This document shows, in pieces, positions 37,084 through 48,595 of a stretch of 64,000 nt of DNA. The translations under genes and the position numbers were made by a program. Origin of the DNA: Hanleya hanleyi. Lineage: Eukaryota > Mollusca > Polyplacophora > Lepidopleurida > Hanleyidae. The notes under the pieces are model-generated. The model saw nothing but the letters and a program-made list of their open reading frames with translations. It did not search any database and had not been told where the DNA came from. Numbering within the stretch: the first letter of the stretch is position 1; each line of letters begins with the position of its first letter. Location of the stretch: contig JAVTVY010033758.1 of the NCBI GenBank assembly GCA_036873755.1, positions 1-64,000 on the forward strand, written 5' to 3'.

Positions 37084-37695
37084 GCATTATAGTGGAGCAA
37101 TATCGTGCACAAAACTAGCCGAATTGTGCACTTCGAGGTAAAAGCATGAAACTTGGCATGATAGTAGCCAAAGATACCCTGACCATTTTATGATAAGGAC
37201 CCACTCATTTTTTTCCAATTTGGCCGCCAAATTCAAGATGGCCGCCAATATAATGGTCAAATACAGCAATATGATAATAATACTGTTTATTGTTTTAGTC
37301 GAGGTCATGAAACTTGCAGCGATGCTTGTTATTAATGCTCTAGTCCGTTTTCAAGAAAGATCTGTAAAATTATTTTCCAAGGTGGCCGCCATATTCAAAA
37401 TGGCGGCCATGATAATGGTCAAATTAGTGGTAAATCATCATATAATGCGTAAAGGATTATGTCTGTATTGTGCACTTAATGTATTGTGCTGAAGCCAAGC
37501 AAATAATTCCTGCTACGAATAAACTTTATCTTTCATGGTAAAATGACAGTCGTATTCAAGATGGCTGCCAAAAGAAACGCATTTTAATATGAAAAAAACA
37601 GTCCAAGGACCACTTGCTGGGTCTTGGAGCAACGTCGGTCCTCGGAAACATAGTAAGAATTCAAGCTTTGGTCCTCATCTTACGGTTTATACGTG

Positions 37696-37753
37696 TACAC
37701 ACACGCCCGCACACACATACACACGCGCACACACACACACATACACACACACA
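37696..37753. repeat. (CA)n microsatellite
   Basis: Imperfect CA dinucleotide run with CG and TA interruptions. Confidence 0.95.
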
Positions 37754-37968
37754 TGATTCAAGTGTGGACAGGCAGGACGGCGATGCGTTGATTGGTGGCG
37801 AGAACAACGTAGGGGAGTTTTTTTTTGTAGGGAAGGTTAATGAAAGTGGCGGTATACCGGAATTTTCGTCGAAACCGGTTCTGCTAAAAATAGATCGCCA
37901 GCTAGCGCACTATCAAAGCAAACGTTCTGATTCTTTCAGCAGTCATTCGTTCAACCACTTACGCCACA

Positions 37969-38430
37969 ATGTTCTCGTGTACCACTTGCTCCAAGTCCTT
38001 TACACGCTTGCACGAATTACAACGCCATGAGTCTACCATCCACGATGCTACTGCCCAGTACACATGCGAGACCTGTGGGGACACATTTAATGGCCTGGAT
38101 AGTTTACAGTGCCATGAACGGTTTCTCCATGAGAAATCTAGGCATCAAATGTGGGGACTGTGGACACCACTTCAGACTACACAGTCAGTTGTGATCTCAC
38201 CAAAGTGTAATCCATGGACATGCACGCTTGAGGGTTGGGGAAGCCGTGGCGTTTGACTCCATCCTTGAGTCTACTTTTCAAGATCCTATTGGCGAGTATA
38301 CATGTTCGATCTGCAGGAAGTCATTTAGTCGTAAGAATAATTTACGGTGACATCAACGTTCGGTACAAAGAGCACCCAGCCATGAATGCCAGCATTGCAG
38401 TCGAGCCTTCAGACTCCACAGTCAGTTGAG
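37969..38430 (+). pseudogene. C2H2 zinc-finger pseudogene, probably transposon-derived
   Basis: ATG at 37969 in a good context (CCACAATG) opens fingers FSCTTCSKSFTRLHELQRH-ESTIH and YTCETCGDTFNGLDSLQCH-ERFLH, both Cys2-12-His-4-His. After a frameshift near 38137, a third finger CGDCGHHFRLHSQL appears and meets a stop. A fourth (YTCSICRKSFSRKNNLR) is interrupted by TGA at about 38349, and a fifth (CQHCSRAFRLHSQL) has lost its first zinc-binding His. At least two disruptions mean no full protein. The setting inside the long inverted-repeat composite suggests a DNA-binding module of a mobile element. A cellular zinc-finger gene fragment is the alternative. Confidence 0.75.
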
Positions 38431-39250
38431 CCCCATCAATCCGAAAGACATCCACAGTTTGTGTTCCATTTTGTGTTCCATCCATGACTTATACTAATAC
38501 TTATTCTCATGGTCGGCTTCTGATTGAACAAGAGCCGTCTGTGATCAGCACAATTAACTTCTGATTTGAGAAGAGCAGCTGACTATGCGGCCAAGATACG
38601 GACAATAACATAAGTGAATAGTAAACACACCCATAGCGGCTCCCCCAGCGTGGGTGTGCTCAGATGGAGGGGATAATAAAATGATTGACCTGTAATGCTT
38701 GTTGTTGTTGTTCTCTTATTTGACCAATCAATCAGAATAGTACTTATCACGAACTCGTAGAGCTACGTATAAGCGCACATGTGTGATATCGCCTATAAAA
38801 CACGTCCCTCTGGACCCCACATCCCCATTCCAACTGTTGCAGAGCCATGACGGAGACCCATCCCTATGCCACTCGCATTTACAGCATGTGACCGTGGTTA
38901 ACTCACTCATGGGTTACCGAGCCGTGGTCGGCCCATGTTTGCAGATGGCGACGACAAAGAGGGGTGATGCCAGATCCTGGAAGAATTCACAGAAGCGGTC
39001 CTCGACTCGATGGCGAGGTGTGCTATCACCCACCACTATACTGGACTATGAAAGCCATCCTTGATGCTCGGGCTATGGACCACGAGCGCTCACGCCGGAA
39101 CCAGCGACGGCTCGTGGACCTCGCAATGGTCTTTGTTCTATTGATCCCGACGCTGTGGCTATGACAGTTCTGTCTTCCAGCGACAGAAAAGAACGGCTCT
39201 TCAGAGCCTCAATGTCTTCCGAAAGAGAAACGGCTAACTAAGCATGATGT
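38431..39250. other. No gene recognised inside composite element
   Basis: Moderately GC-richer sequence than the surroundings with unmatched frames (38783-39064, 38964-39164). It may be decayed coding sequence of the same element as the zinc fingers, but no domain is recognisable. Confidence 0.35.
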
Positions 39251-39304
39251 TCACACACACATACACAAACACACACAAACACACACGCGCGCGCACTCAC
39301 TCAC
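39251..39304. repeat. (CA)n/(CG)n microsatellite
   Basis: CA-rich simple sequence with ACAAAC interruptions and a short CGCGCGCG segment. Confidence 0.9.
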
Positions 39305-39349
39305 CATCGTTAGTGCGTTCATGCCTTAAGATGGGGGTTTGGCACGCCT

Positions 39350-40400
39350 CACGGGCAATTTGAACAACGGATGGTCCATCTCTACCCCAAACACCTCCCT
39401 TCACACGCCCAAAATGCCCACTTTGGATACTACTCCTATTGATGACATCACCAATGATGACACAGATGACGTGGACATCCCTCAAGTCGTGGTCTACACA
39501 CCAAGGACTTCACAATGACACCTCATACGACGCATTCGGACCCAGAATGATCCTTCAATCGCTCAAACACACCCCCACGCACGCCCTGAATGACATCTTG
39601 ATGTTACTACTGCCCAACTGAGCATGCGTAGCGCAATGCGACTTCCAACAAAAACCATACCATTCGTTGTCTACATGCAGACAGCTACAGGATGACACCC
39701 AACACGGTCCATTCGGACCACGGATGGTCCATCTCTACCCCAAAAACCTCCCTTCACCCCCAAAATGCCCACTTTTGCTACTTCTTCTACTGATGACCTC
39801 ACCGATGACGCCACAGACGACGTGGACATCCCTTAAGTCGTGGTCTACATACCGAGGGCTTCACTTTGACACCTCACACGACGCATTCGGACCAAGGATG
39901 GTCCCTCAATCGCTCAAATATACCCATGCGCACCTCCAGAATGACCACTTTACTTACTACACCTCAACTGTCCATGCGCAGATTGGCGCGACTTCCAATC
40001 AAAAACAGGACAGTCTGACTCAACCCCACGAAAGCTTCACTAGGATACCCCAACCGGTCCATTTGGATCAAATATGGGTCCCTTGATTGCCAAACATGTC
40101 ATTTCCCACGTCCAAAATGACATCTTTCGTTACTACTCTCCAACTGCGCATGCGTAGCACAATGCGACTTCCAACAAATATCATTCGTGGTCTACATGCA
40201 GAGAGCTACAAGTTGACACACCACACGGCCCATTCGGACCACGGATGGACCATCTCTACCCCAGACACCTTCCTTCACACCCCTAAATGCCCACTTTGGC
40301 TACTACTCCTACTGATGACATCATCAATGACATCACAGATGACGTGGACATCCCTCAAGTCGTAGTCAACACCCCGAAACATTGAATGGAAAATGCCGGA
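39350..40400. repeat. 175-bp satellite, six monomers of two types
   Basis: The motif (C/A)GGATGGTCC or a variant recurs at 39368, 39544, 39721, 39895, 40071 and 40242, a spacing of 171-177 bp. Type-1 monomers (39368, 39721, 40242) continue ATCTCTACCCCA. Type-2 monomers (39544, 39895, and more diverged 40071) continue TTCAATCGCTCAAA-like sequence. The order 1-2-1-2-2-1 indicates a dimeric repeat with rearrangement. All lie inside the inverted-repeat composite. Confidence 0.85.
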
Positions 40401-40841
40401 GACACCAATAGCTAGCATCATGCCAAGTTTTAGGCTTCTGACACAAATCAAACAATGAACTAAGGTAATTTCAGTATTTGGCCATTATTATGGCGGCTAT
40501 CTTGCATTTGGCGGCCATGTTGGGAAAAAATTGTGTGGGTCCTTATCAGAAATTAATCGGGTCATCATTGGCTACTACTATGCCAAGTTTCGTGCTTTTA
40601 CCTCGAAGTGCACAATATTTTCACCATATTGCTCTACTATTAGAGCCAACATTCATTATTCAACAGTCGTCGTCAAAAGAATGTCCTCGCAAATAATCGA
40701 ATACATTTTCCCTCAACAGTCAACAGACTTTTCATAAGCTTAACGTGATTTGGTTTCTCTCAAGAGAGAAGCGGTCAACTGTCCTTAAGATAACATGCAT
40801 GTAGTCGAGAAAATTGGGTTATGGCTGCTTAATACAAAGAA

Positions 40842-41010
40842 CAGTGCAAACTTTTGCTGTAATTTTTTGCAAAAAAATTACTGAATTTTCAGTAAATACT
40901 AAATTTACCATAAATTACTGTAAAAATTATAATAATTGTTTTATTTTGCAATATTTATAGTATTATATATTAAATTACTGGTGTAAAATTTACAGCAAAT
41001 GTTTACAGTG
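40842..41010. mobile_element. About 170-bp MITE with CACTGTAAA-type ends
   Basis: The left end CAGTGCAAACTTTTGCTGTA and the right end CAGCAAATGTTTACAGTG are imperfect inverted complements. The interior is AT-rich with further palindromes (ACTGAATTTTCAGTA). It is non-coding. Flank duplications are not evident. Confidence 0.65.
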
Positions 41011-41303
41011 AAGGTATTGTGATTATGGACACGAATATTCTTTGTAGAGAACGGATAGAGAATGCGCCATATCAAACCATGTGAACATCCGGACATCCCT
41101 ATGGAAGTTCACTTGACCACTGGCATAAGTCTCAATTTATAGGAAGCTTCTAAACCACAATTTATGGATACAAAACTCCTTTAGTAACTGTAGACAATAT
41201 TGCAATACATTTGAAATTCAATCACATGAACACCCTTGCCATCATTTACATACTGTGCCAGACCCAATAGAATGAAGGCATCATTTGTGTTTAGCCTTTC
41301 AAC

Positions 41304-42524
41304 TTAACCCAGTCTGGCCTGGGCAGGAAGGAGCGGGGCATTATGGCCCCTCCACCGAAATGTCACCCTATCTCGGAACAAAAAAAACAAAAAAAATGAA
41401 TGCTGACCCTCCGCGACTTTTAGTTTATCATAACATTTTTACTCTATTTGCATAACCCCCGAGTAGAGGATCATGGGTAAATTCAAGATGACGGCCATGT
41501 GGTGTACCAGAAAAATGATGTTTTCGTCATTTTTCTTCAAAATTCGTGCATTTCTTTGAGGAAAATTGGGCGGAAATGTATTTTATTTCACATAGGATTA
41601 TTATACTAATATATCATGCAGTTTTTACTAAGAAACCACATAAATAAAAAATAAAAAAAATCGACCAAAAATGTCTGTTTTGAAGATTACGTCACCCTGT
41701 CGTCATCAAAGCAGTCATCTCGGGTTCTGGTAGAGCTTGATCCAAGGGTATAGTGTTGTAAGGGGTCACGTCCAATTAATCGAGGCACTTTCTCGATGCC
41801 TTCGAGATGGATCGAGAAATTTCTCGGCTGAAACCGGGAGGACAGAACCGGAACCCTTGATGACTGTTCCCGGTTTGCTCCCGGTTCTATCTCGATCGAA
41901 ACGTCCCGGTTTTCGAGATGGATACAACATTGATCGGTAATCTCAAAGGGGGTCCCGGTTAGTAGATGTTCGTGTTTTGTTGCACTTAAATTGGTCGTTC
42001 CTTAGCTTCTCAGGTGTTCAGAGTGCTGTGCGGATACCATATTTTGGGAGCGATCGCCGTATAAGCATATCACAACCTAAAATATAATCCCGACAACTAA
42101 TTGTTTTAAAGATGTCTTTCGTGTTATTAAATGTTTAATCGATATATCTGCATGTTGTTCCCTGAATCCAATTGAAAGAAAACGTTTCATTTATCCATAT
42201 AAATTAAGAATATAACACATTACACATATAACACATTCTCGAAGCAAGTCGATTTATTTCGAGGGGGATCGAGACGGACTTTTACTTCGAGAGAAAACCG
42301 GGAGCAAACCGGGACAACAATCGATAGAGATAAACCGGGACCCTTCGAAAAGAGATATTTATCGGTTTCGCCCGTTTATCGAGAAACCGTCTCGATCGAT
42401 TGAACGTAACCCCTAAGTTTCAGTCCCCTAGCTCAAGGGGTAAGAAAAATATTTAGAGGGGGCAGGGGGGCGGTCCCCGCCAGTCCTGGACAGGTCCCAA
42501 GAAGCCCAGACCAGATAGGGTTAA
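41304..42524 (+). mobile_element. TTAA MITE copy 6, complete, carrying a nested insertion
   Basis: TTAA at 41304-41307 and 42521-42524 bound the element. The left terminus reads CCCAGTCTGGCCTGGGC and the right GCCCAGACCAGATAGGG, a good inverted repeat. The family sequence is broken at GGGTATAGTGTTGTAA (41761) and resumes at TAAGTTTCAGTCCCCTAG (42414). Without the insert the element is about 566 bp, matching other copies. Confidence 0.92.
41762..42413. mobile_element. 652-bp PIF/Harbinger-like MITE nested in the TTAA MITE
   Basis: Ends GGGGTCACGTCCAATTAATC and (complement of the right end) GGGGTTACGTTCAATCGATC form a terminal inverted repeat that continues through GAG. TAA lies on both sides (41759-41761 and 42414-42416), the 3-bp TWA duplication typical of PIF/Harbinger elements. 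The host MITE reads continuously once insert and one TAA are removed, so the ends are certain. The interior is full of TCGAGA/CCGGGA-type repeats and has no transposase. Confidence 0.88.
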
Positions 42525-42985
42525 AGGAAGTCGTTTTTCATAGACGGATATTTAGATAATTTTCCTATAGTATTGTAAACATTGTCACAAATATTCCATC
42601 ATATTTTGTGACTTATTTTGCATACTAAGTTCGAGTAACTACAGTTTTATCCCAAGAACTTTAGGAATATACATCTTCACGCTCACAATTTAGTAGATTC
42701 GGCGTCTATTCGTAAATTTATACACGAAACCGCTTTCGAAATCTGATATGGAATATGATTAGTGTCATGAGTTTGGCAATGCATAACTTTTGTGGATATA
42801 CTCCGGTAAATGGATATAAGATGGCTACATTCTATTAGGTCCCATGTGCATGTATACAAACCTTGTTTTTTGACGAACTCATGGCAATGATTATTCATCA
42901 ACAGTGAAGAAGACTTGCACGCATTACTATATGCAAAAGGTTATCACAACCTGGGTATACATCTCCCTAGTATAATCCGTGGCGT
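42525..42985. other. No gene recognised
   Basis: AT-rich unmatched sequence. Confidence 0.45.
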
Positions 42986-43069
42986 GTCCTACTCCTCCTC
43001 CTCCTCCACTTTACTCACTGTCCTACGCCTCCTCCTCCTCCTCCTCCTCCACTTTACTCACTGCACAGC
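42986..43069. repeat. (TCC)n-containing tandem duplication
   Basis: Two head-to-tail copies of a block consisting of TCC repeats followed by ACTTTACTCACTG. The second has a longer TCC run. Confidence 0.85.
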
Positions 43070-43080
43070 GGGTCGCATAG

Positions 43081-43372
43081 GTGTGGCGCGGGATAGGCTG
43101 GGGCGAGAGACCTGGGATTTTCGCTACCTGAGATTCCATGGGCCAGGCTTTCACCCTACAGTAGAATGGGTTGACTGCGCATGCGCGATGAGTAGTAGTA
43201 TAGAAAGGGCACGCGATCTCCCTACTATAGGTGTGGCGCGGGATAGGGTGGGCCGAGAGACCTGGGGTTTTCGCTACCTGAGATTCCATGGGCCAGGCTT
43301 GCACCCTACAGTAGAATGGGTCGACTGCGCATGCGCGATGAGTAGTGCGCGATGAGTAGTATAGAAAGGGCA
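43081..43372. repeat. 150-bp tandem duplication
   Basis: GTGTGGCGCGGGATAGG begins copies at 43081 and 43231. Both contain TTCGCTACCTGAGATTCCAT, GACTGCGCATGCGCGATGAG and TATAGAAAGGGCAC. The second has a short internal duplication of GCGATGAGTAGT. They differ at only a few positions. Confidence 0.92.
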
Positions 43373-43424
43373 CACGATCTCTCTATCCCTATAAATAATC
43401 CATGGGGGTGAATGAGCCATTGGG

Positions 43425-43520
43425 TGAAATCCGTGGCGTATGAGGGTCGGCTCATGTGGGTTTCACTTCTTAAGGTTCGGCTCATGTGGGTTTCACTTCT
43501 TAATCCGTGGCGTATGAGGG
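43425..43520. repeat. Short direct repeats (GGCTCATGTGGGTTTCACTT and ATCCGTGGCGTATGAGGGTC)
   Basis: GGCTCATGTGGGTTTCACTT occurs at about 43450 and 43479. ATCCGTGGCGTATGAGGGTC occurs at about 43430 and 43503, and a related ATCCGTGGCGT also at 42975. The 43.0-43.5 kb interval is a patchwork of recent small duplications. Confidence 0.85.
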
Positions 43521-44365
43521 TCGGTTCAGATCCCCTGGGTGGGGACATGCCCCTGAGGGCAGTGGGTGGGTTCAATGAAACCTCGTTGATGTAAAACGTG
43601 ATGTTGATATATCATATGCTGTGATAAACTGATCAGTTTGACCTTCAAACTAGAGGTATATAGCTTTGTGAGTATCACGTTGTCGCGAACTCCATGGTGG
43701 TAAAGCTGGATATTAGCACTTTTATTTTGAATTTTTGTGGCAACCATCGCACTACTTTGTATAATAAAATTGTAGATCCACTTTATTATTTCTGATAATA
43801 TCCATCTAATATGCTAAATAAGTGCTTTAAAGAATACGAAAATAACGATATAACTCGGAGTCGAGTGCCAATAAAAAACGGGGTCAATCTCCTTCACGCA
43901 GAATTATTGTATTAAAGGCGTCCTATTGAAGGAGGCACGAACCAGTTCAGAATTATAGACATAAAGTGAATCGAAAGATTTCCTAGCAGGAAAACACAAA
44001 ACAATTTCAGAGTGCAATACGGACTCAGGCTCTCGACATTAAGTTTTGTTATAGAAATATCGAAATTAAACCCCACGTCCGACCGATGGTACACCAACGA
44101 GTGCGGTGTTGAACCTGTAATTGATTGACATCCCTTTTCTATATGTATGGATCAATGATCAGAGAGATACAGGAAGACTCGATTCAGAATGGTAAATAAA
44201 GTGACATTATTTTTCTGACTGCACAGGATTTTATATATCGTAATGCATTCATTTCGGATCTTCTCGCAGACATAAAGACAGCCATCGTTTTGGATTCACG
44301 CGATGTAGTTAAGCGGTACAATATCTATTTTTACCTGCGGCACGCAGGTCTACGGGAGGCTCGCG
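43521..44365. other. No gene recognised
   Basis: AT-rich sequence with only short unmatched frames. Confidence 0.45.
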
Positions 44366-44405
44366 TTGTTGTTGTTCTTGTTCTTGTTCTTGTTCTTGTT
44401 CTTGT
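44366..44405. repeat. (TTGTTC)n microsatellite
   Basis: Hexanucleotide run preceded by TTG repeats. Confidence 0.95.
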
Positions 44406-44570
44406 GACTTTTTGAAATGCGCATGCGCTAAGAGAGTGTGATCTCTGCCACACTTTTCTTTTCAACCACCGATCTCACATGACAATACTGTCTTCAAGCG
44501 CGTTTGAATTCATTTGCAACTATATTCGGTGGAATGAATTATTGCTTCGTTAATTATTATATATGAGAAT

Positions 44571-45012
44571 AGTGTGAATAACGTCAAAGAACCTACGAAG
44601 TAGGGTAGGCATTAGGACTCCGACACGCACTGAATTCTTGAACCCCCAGTTGAAATCCTGCCAATATTAAGATGGGCACGGCCCGAGTTAGAATCACCAG
44701 TGATTTTGATCAAAAATCACCAGAAATTTTCATCAAAAGTAGTTCCACTCGAAACATGCTGGCAACAGTCCTCTAATGCACCTTCATGCCCAGTGTGAAT
44801 AACGTCAGAGGACCTACGAAGTAGGGTAGGCATTAGGACTCCGACACGCACTGAACGCTTGGACCCCCAGTTGAAATCCTGCCAATATTAAGATGGGCAC
44901 GGCCCAAGTTAGAATCACCAGTGATTTTAATCAAAAATCACCAGAAATTTTCATCAAAAGTAGGTCCACTCGAAACATGCTGGCAACAGTCCCCTGATGC
45001 ACTTTAAATGCC
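44571..45012. repeat. 221-bp tandem duplication
   Basis: AGTGTGAATAACGTCA starts copies at 44571 and 44792. Both contain CCTACGAAGTAGGGTAGGCA, TTGAAATCCTGCCAATATTA and AAAAATCACCAGAAATTTTC. Only a handful of substitutions separate them. Confidence 0.93.
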
Positions 45013-46803
45013 AAAAATCAAGGTTCTAATATCAACAGTAACACTCAAATATAACATATCTCTCAGATATAACATATATATAAATATTAATATTCATGTC
45101 ACTGTTCCATTGTTTCTCTAGTTGTATTCCTCTTAAAATTTTGTACTCTGCCTTTGACTGGTGTTTGTACAATAAAATCTTGAAACTTGAATGATTATTT
45201 TGCCGACGAAAGGATTCAGATGGACTCACTCATTACCGGACAATTTCAAATGGTAGCCCACTTCGAAGAGACAGAAATGACTATGTAGTATTTAATGAGT
45301 TGGACACCCCTGTGCGCGAACAATACCTCGCAGTCGTGCAGTTATATTGTGCACTTTCGCTTGCATGACATTCGGCAAATAGCTATTTTGAATGATTCTC
45401 TTTCAGAACACAGCCTCTCTATCCTCATTCTCGCAAGCCAGGGCCTTGATTCGCTGGTATTGATGTTCCCGTCCTCTTCCGCACTCAGAATCCCTTTAGA
45501 ATAGCATTAATCACTTCCGTAAATTCAATACTTATGTGTATCAGCAGACAATGCGCAGAAACATATTGCATTTGACATCATTCTCTCAAGTCAGAGCCCA
45601 TTTCTGCTAGAATTTACTGGTTCTATACAAAATTTACGTTACTTTGTCAGTTTTACGAATGGAAGGACGTCATTTATTAGCAGATGCTGACCATAAAAGC
45701 GATCTATTTGTCCTCGTTGTCAAAAGCTAGGGCCTTGTTTTCCAGGAGAGGTTTTTTGAGTTTGATTTTGATACTTAGATACCTTTCATATTGACGTTAA
45801 CTTGGCAGTCATTTTCGTGAATGCAATAATTTGATGTACCAAAAGATAATAACGAGAATTCGACATCATTCTCTTACACACATACCTTGTTTAGTGAACT
45901 AGCCCTGACATTTTCCACTTAAATTACCTTCGAAAAGGCAAAGTCGAACTTGTCAGATGAGATGATATTTTCTAAGAATGAGATAGTTAATGTCTTGGTA
46001 TTGACTCGCTGCATAGAATATAGTGTCAAGGTATTTAGTTTGCAGGTGACACGCAAATACAGAAACTTAATTAATTAGTCTAATTGAATATCAAGACTGT
46101 CACAGGCCTTAATTTAATAGTGAAAAGTGTCATTATGCCTCTTGGGCAGTTTGATAAAGCCTTCAACCCCATTCCATAGTTTCACAGATCAGAGTGATAG
46201 ACCTTATACTAAATTCATTGAAAATTAAGGAAATATAAACTTTCCATTATGCTCGGCAACGTAAGTGACAAGGGAGACTGAAGAGCGTAGATTTTTGCGC
46301 TATGACAAAACCCTTGAAATTTATTTGGATTCCAAATATTTGAAAGCCTTTTTGATTTGCAAAAATCAACGGCTGAACCGAATGTTTTGAAATTTGGCAT
46401 ACACGATACTTATACCAAGACATTGCCAAACCGATAATTGTGACTTCGTCTGTCAATTCAGTATAGACGGCATGGAACAGTCAAAATCGTTGGATTTTGA
46501 ACGGGGAAAGTGAATATATATATATATGGTATCAGACCTATTACGCAATTCCTACAATTGTGAGTTAGAAGCTGAAAATTACTTCCCTGGGCATGAAAAC
46601 ACTGGCAGATGTTGTTTTTCTATCATTACCACTACCTCCGCTGATATGCCTTTCACTGTTTTATTGCCACTGCCGCAGGTTTTGACTACAATGTAGTCAT
46701 TTCTCACTTGTTTTTCAAAGGTGCAGTTACATCGATTGAAACGGAATGACCATATAAAATAAATACTGAGTTGACTTGTTCCGTGGGATATCAAAGCACA
46801 CAA
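45013..46803. other. No gene recognised; degenerate tandem repeat
   Basis: Between about 45390 and 45920 the phrase ATCATTCTC...AAGCCAGGGCC recurs in degraded form about every 150 bp (45400, 45577, 45710, 45865), suggesting an old tandem array. A short TA run lies near 46515. No coding match. Confidence 0.4.
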
Positions 46804-46927
46804 CACGGGATACCAAGACCAGATCAGCCTCCTCTTCATGTGCTTTGGTCCAGCACATCACGGGACACGGGATACCAAGACCAGATCACCCTCCCCTCCT
46901 CTTCATGTGTTCTGGTCCAGCACTACC
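46804..46927. repeat. 62-bp tandem duplication
   Basis: CACGGGATACCAAGACCAGA begins copies at 46804 and 46866. Both continue with CCTCTTCATGTG and TGGTCCAGCAC. Confidence 0.9.
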
Positions 46928-48488
46928 CCTATACGCATTGAATGAAGAAGGTCTACTTTCTGATGTCTGAATGATTCTCTCTGTATTCTATAAAAATAGT
47001 AATAAATCGTATACGCACTCTTCCGCTGCTATTGTCGCCCTTAGTGAACCTCAGTCTCGAGCAATATGGAAGTTGGGGATATTTATCTGAATAAAGACAC
47101 AAGGGTGATATCTTCTCGTTGCTGAGGTGGCCTAGAGTAATGAATTTGACCCAAACTGACATTTTGCTAGTGATTTTCGAAAGTGTTTTCATTGATCGAC
47201 TTTTCCAAATCCATCACATCTGATATCCACTGTAGAGGAAGATCCATGTCATTTTCATTAAATTTAGTTTATAGGTTCTCAAGTTTATATAGATTCCAAG
47301 TATCCAATAAACTTCGGCAGGTTCTACACGGTATTTTAATATTTTCACGTACGAATGACTAGGCAGTTTTGCTAATTTTCACTACTGTTTCAGTACTATG
47401 ATTAACATGAATGTTTACATTGATTGCTGTTTTGAATGCCTAACATCCAATGAAGTTTCTCGATATTCAGTGAATATTCAGTAAAGATTATGTCAAAGAC
47501 GTTTAAAGATGTAATCAGCCTTGAAATCGACGAATTGGTTAACTTCAACCCGCTCTCTTTTCCAGCAGCGAAGCAAGCTAAAGCATTATGGTTTTTATAT
47601 TTAATGAGAGTGAGGTCGCTCTATACACACGAATGCAAGAATATCGACACCATGTCCGAGAAATTGGAAAATCCGTTGGCGTTGATGGGCTTTCGGTCTC
47701 GCCATTTTTACTCAACAGTGAAAATGACACCACGTGGTGCCGTTGAGCGACATAGCGACGCCCGCGAATCTCAATACTGAAAACCTGCAGCCAAAGGGAT
47801 TACGTCATGGCTCGTGCCTAAGGTTGGCTTAGGTAGAACGCATCACACGCGTATAGGTTTGCCGATACGACCGTCGAAAATAAACGGCAGTACTATGGAT
47901 GATCATTTTCGCTTTGCATTTTTTGTGAATGGTAGACCCAAGTTTAGCTTTATGTGTTCAAATGGGGGTTATTTCGTATCTGTCGTTTGAACTATATCTC
48001 ACATTCGCGGAGTTTAGGAAAAATAGTTTTAAACTTTAAGCTGAGCATCATCGTCTCCCAGGGTGCTTTGCGCTGCTCTACATTTACCCCTGTAGGGGTC
48101 TTGAAAGTTCCTTGCAGATTCCCACCCATAACTACGTACTGTTTGTCGTCCACTACTGATGCACCGCTACTGATGCACCGCTTAGTTTACAATATTTAGA
48201 ATATTTACAACTTCGATCTTACCACGTCCCTTCAACGGAACACTGCCATGTAGATTTTACATATGTGTCGCCATTGAATCAAAAGTGCTGAAATCGCGTC
48301 TCAGTACACCGTCATATACCGTGGAGACGCACCCCATGCATGAATCTGCACATCATGAATGTGTGTCTTGCACTGCGTCCATTCTGATGCACTAATGGTG
48401 CACAAGGGTACTTGGTTCTGGGCTGTAATATAACCGCTTGGTTGTGTAAATGTTGTGAACCAGGTTCGCAAAAGTGTTTTGTGATGTT
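46928..48488. other. No gene recognised
   Basis: Frames of up to 96 codons (47490-47780) match nothing I know. That frame has an ATG but no neighbouring coding evidence. Confidence 0.4.
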
Positions 48489-48595
48489 GAATAACCCTAC
48501 CTGGCCTGCCCCCAACCAAACACCCCCCCACCAAACCTTCTGAGTTATCTCCGGAACAACAAAAGATGGAGAGCTAAAACCCCGTGACTATTGAC
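48489..48595 (+). mobile_element. TTAA MITE left-end fragment
   Basis: AATAACCCTACCTGGCCTGC followed by ACCAAACCTTCTGAGTTATC and CCGGAACAACAAAAGATGGA matches the family's first 100 bases. The rest is absent. It lies at the start of duplicate A. Confidence 0.7.

Larger units (their letters stand above)
37084..40655. mobile_element. Composite of about 3.6 kb bounded by long inverted repeats
   Basis: The left arm (about 37084-37330) and right arm (about 40410-40655) are reverse complements with moderate divergence. Shared blocks include GAGCAATAT, TTGTGCACTTCGAGGTAAAA, GAAACTTGGCAT, GATAAGGACCCAC, TTGGCGGCCA and ATGGCCGCC. Subrepeats of the arm (ATGGCCGCC...GGTCAAAT) recur at about 37240, 37400 and 37555. 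The interior holds a zinc-finger pseudogene and a 175-bp satellite. Long inverted ends plus a coding remnant suggest a large DNA transposon or a relic of one, but no transposase or polymerase is visible and target duplications were not found. Confidence 0.6.

Noticed and set aside
42915..43373. Overlapping ORFs of 146 and 116 codons on the two strands
   Set aside because: Both are by-products of TCC repeats and a 150-bp tandem duplication divisible by three.
47490..47780. 96-codon ORF with ATG
   Set aside because: No domain, no neighbouring exon signals and no duplicate conserving the frame.
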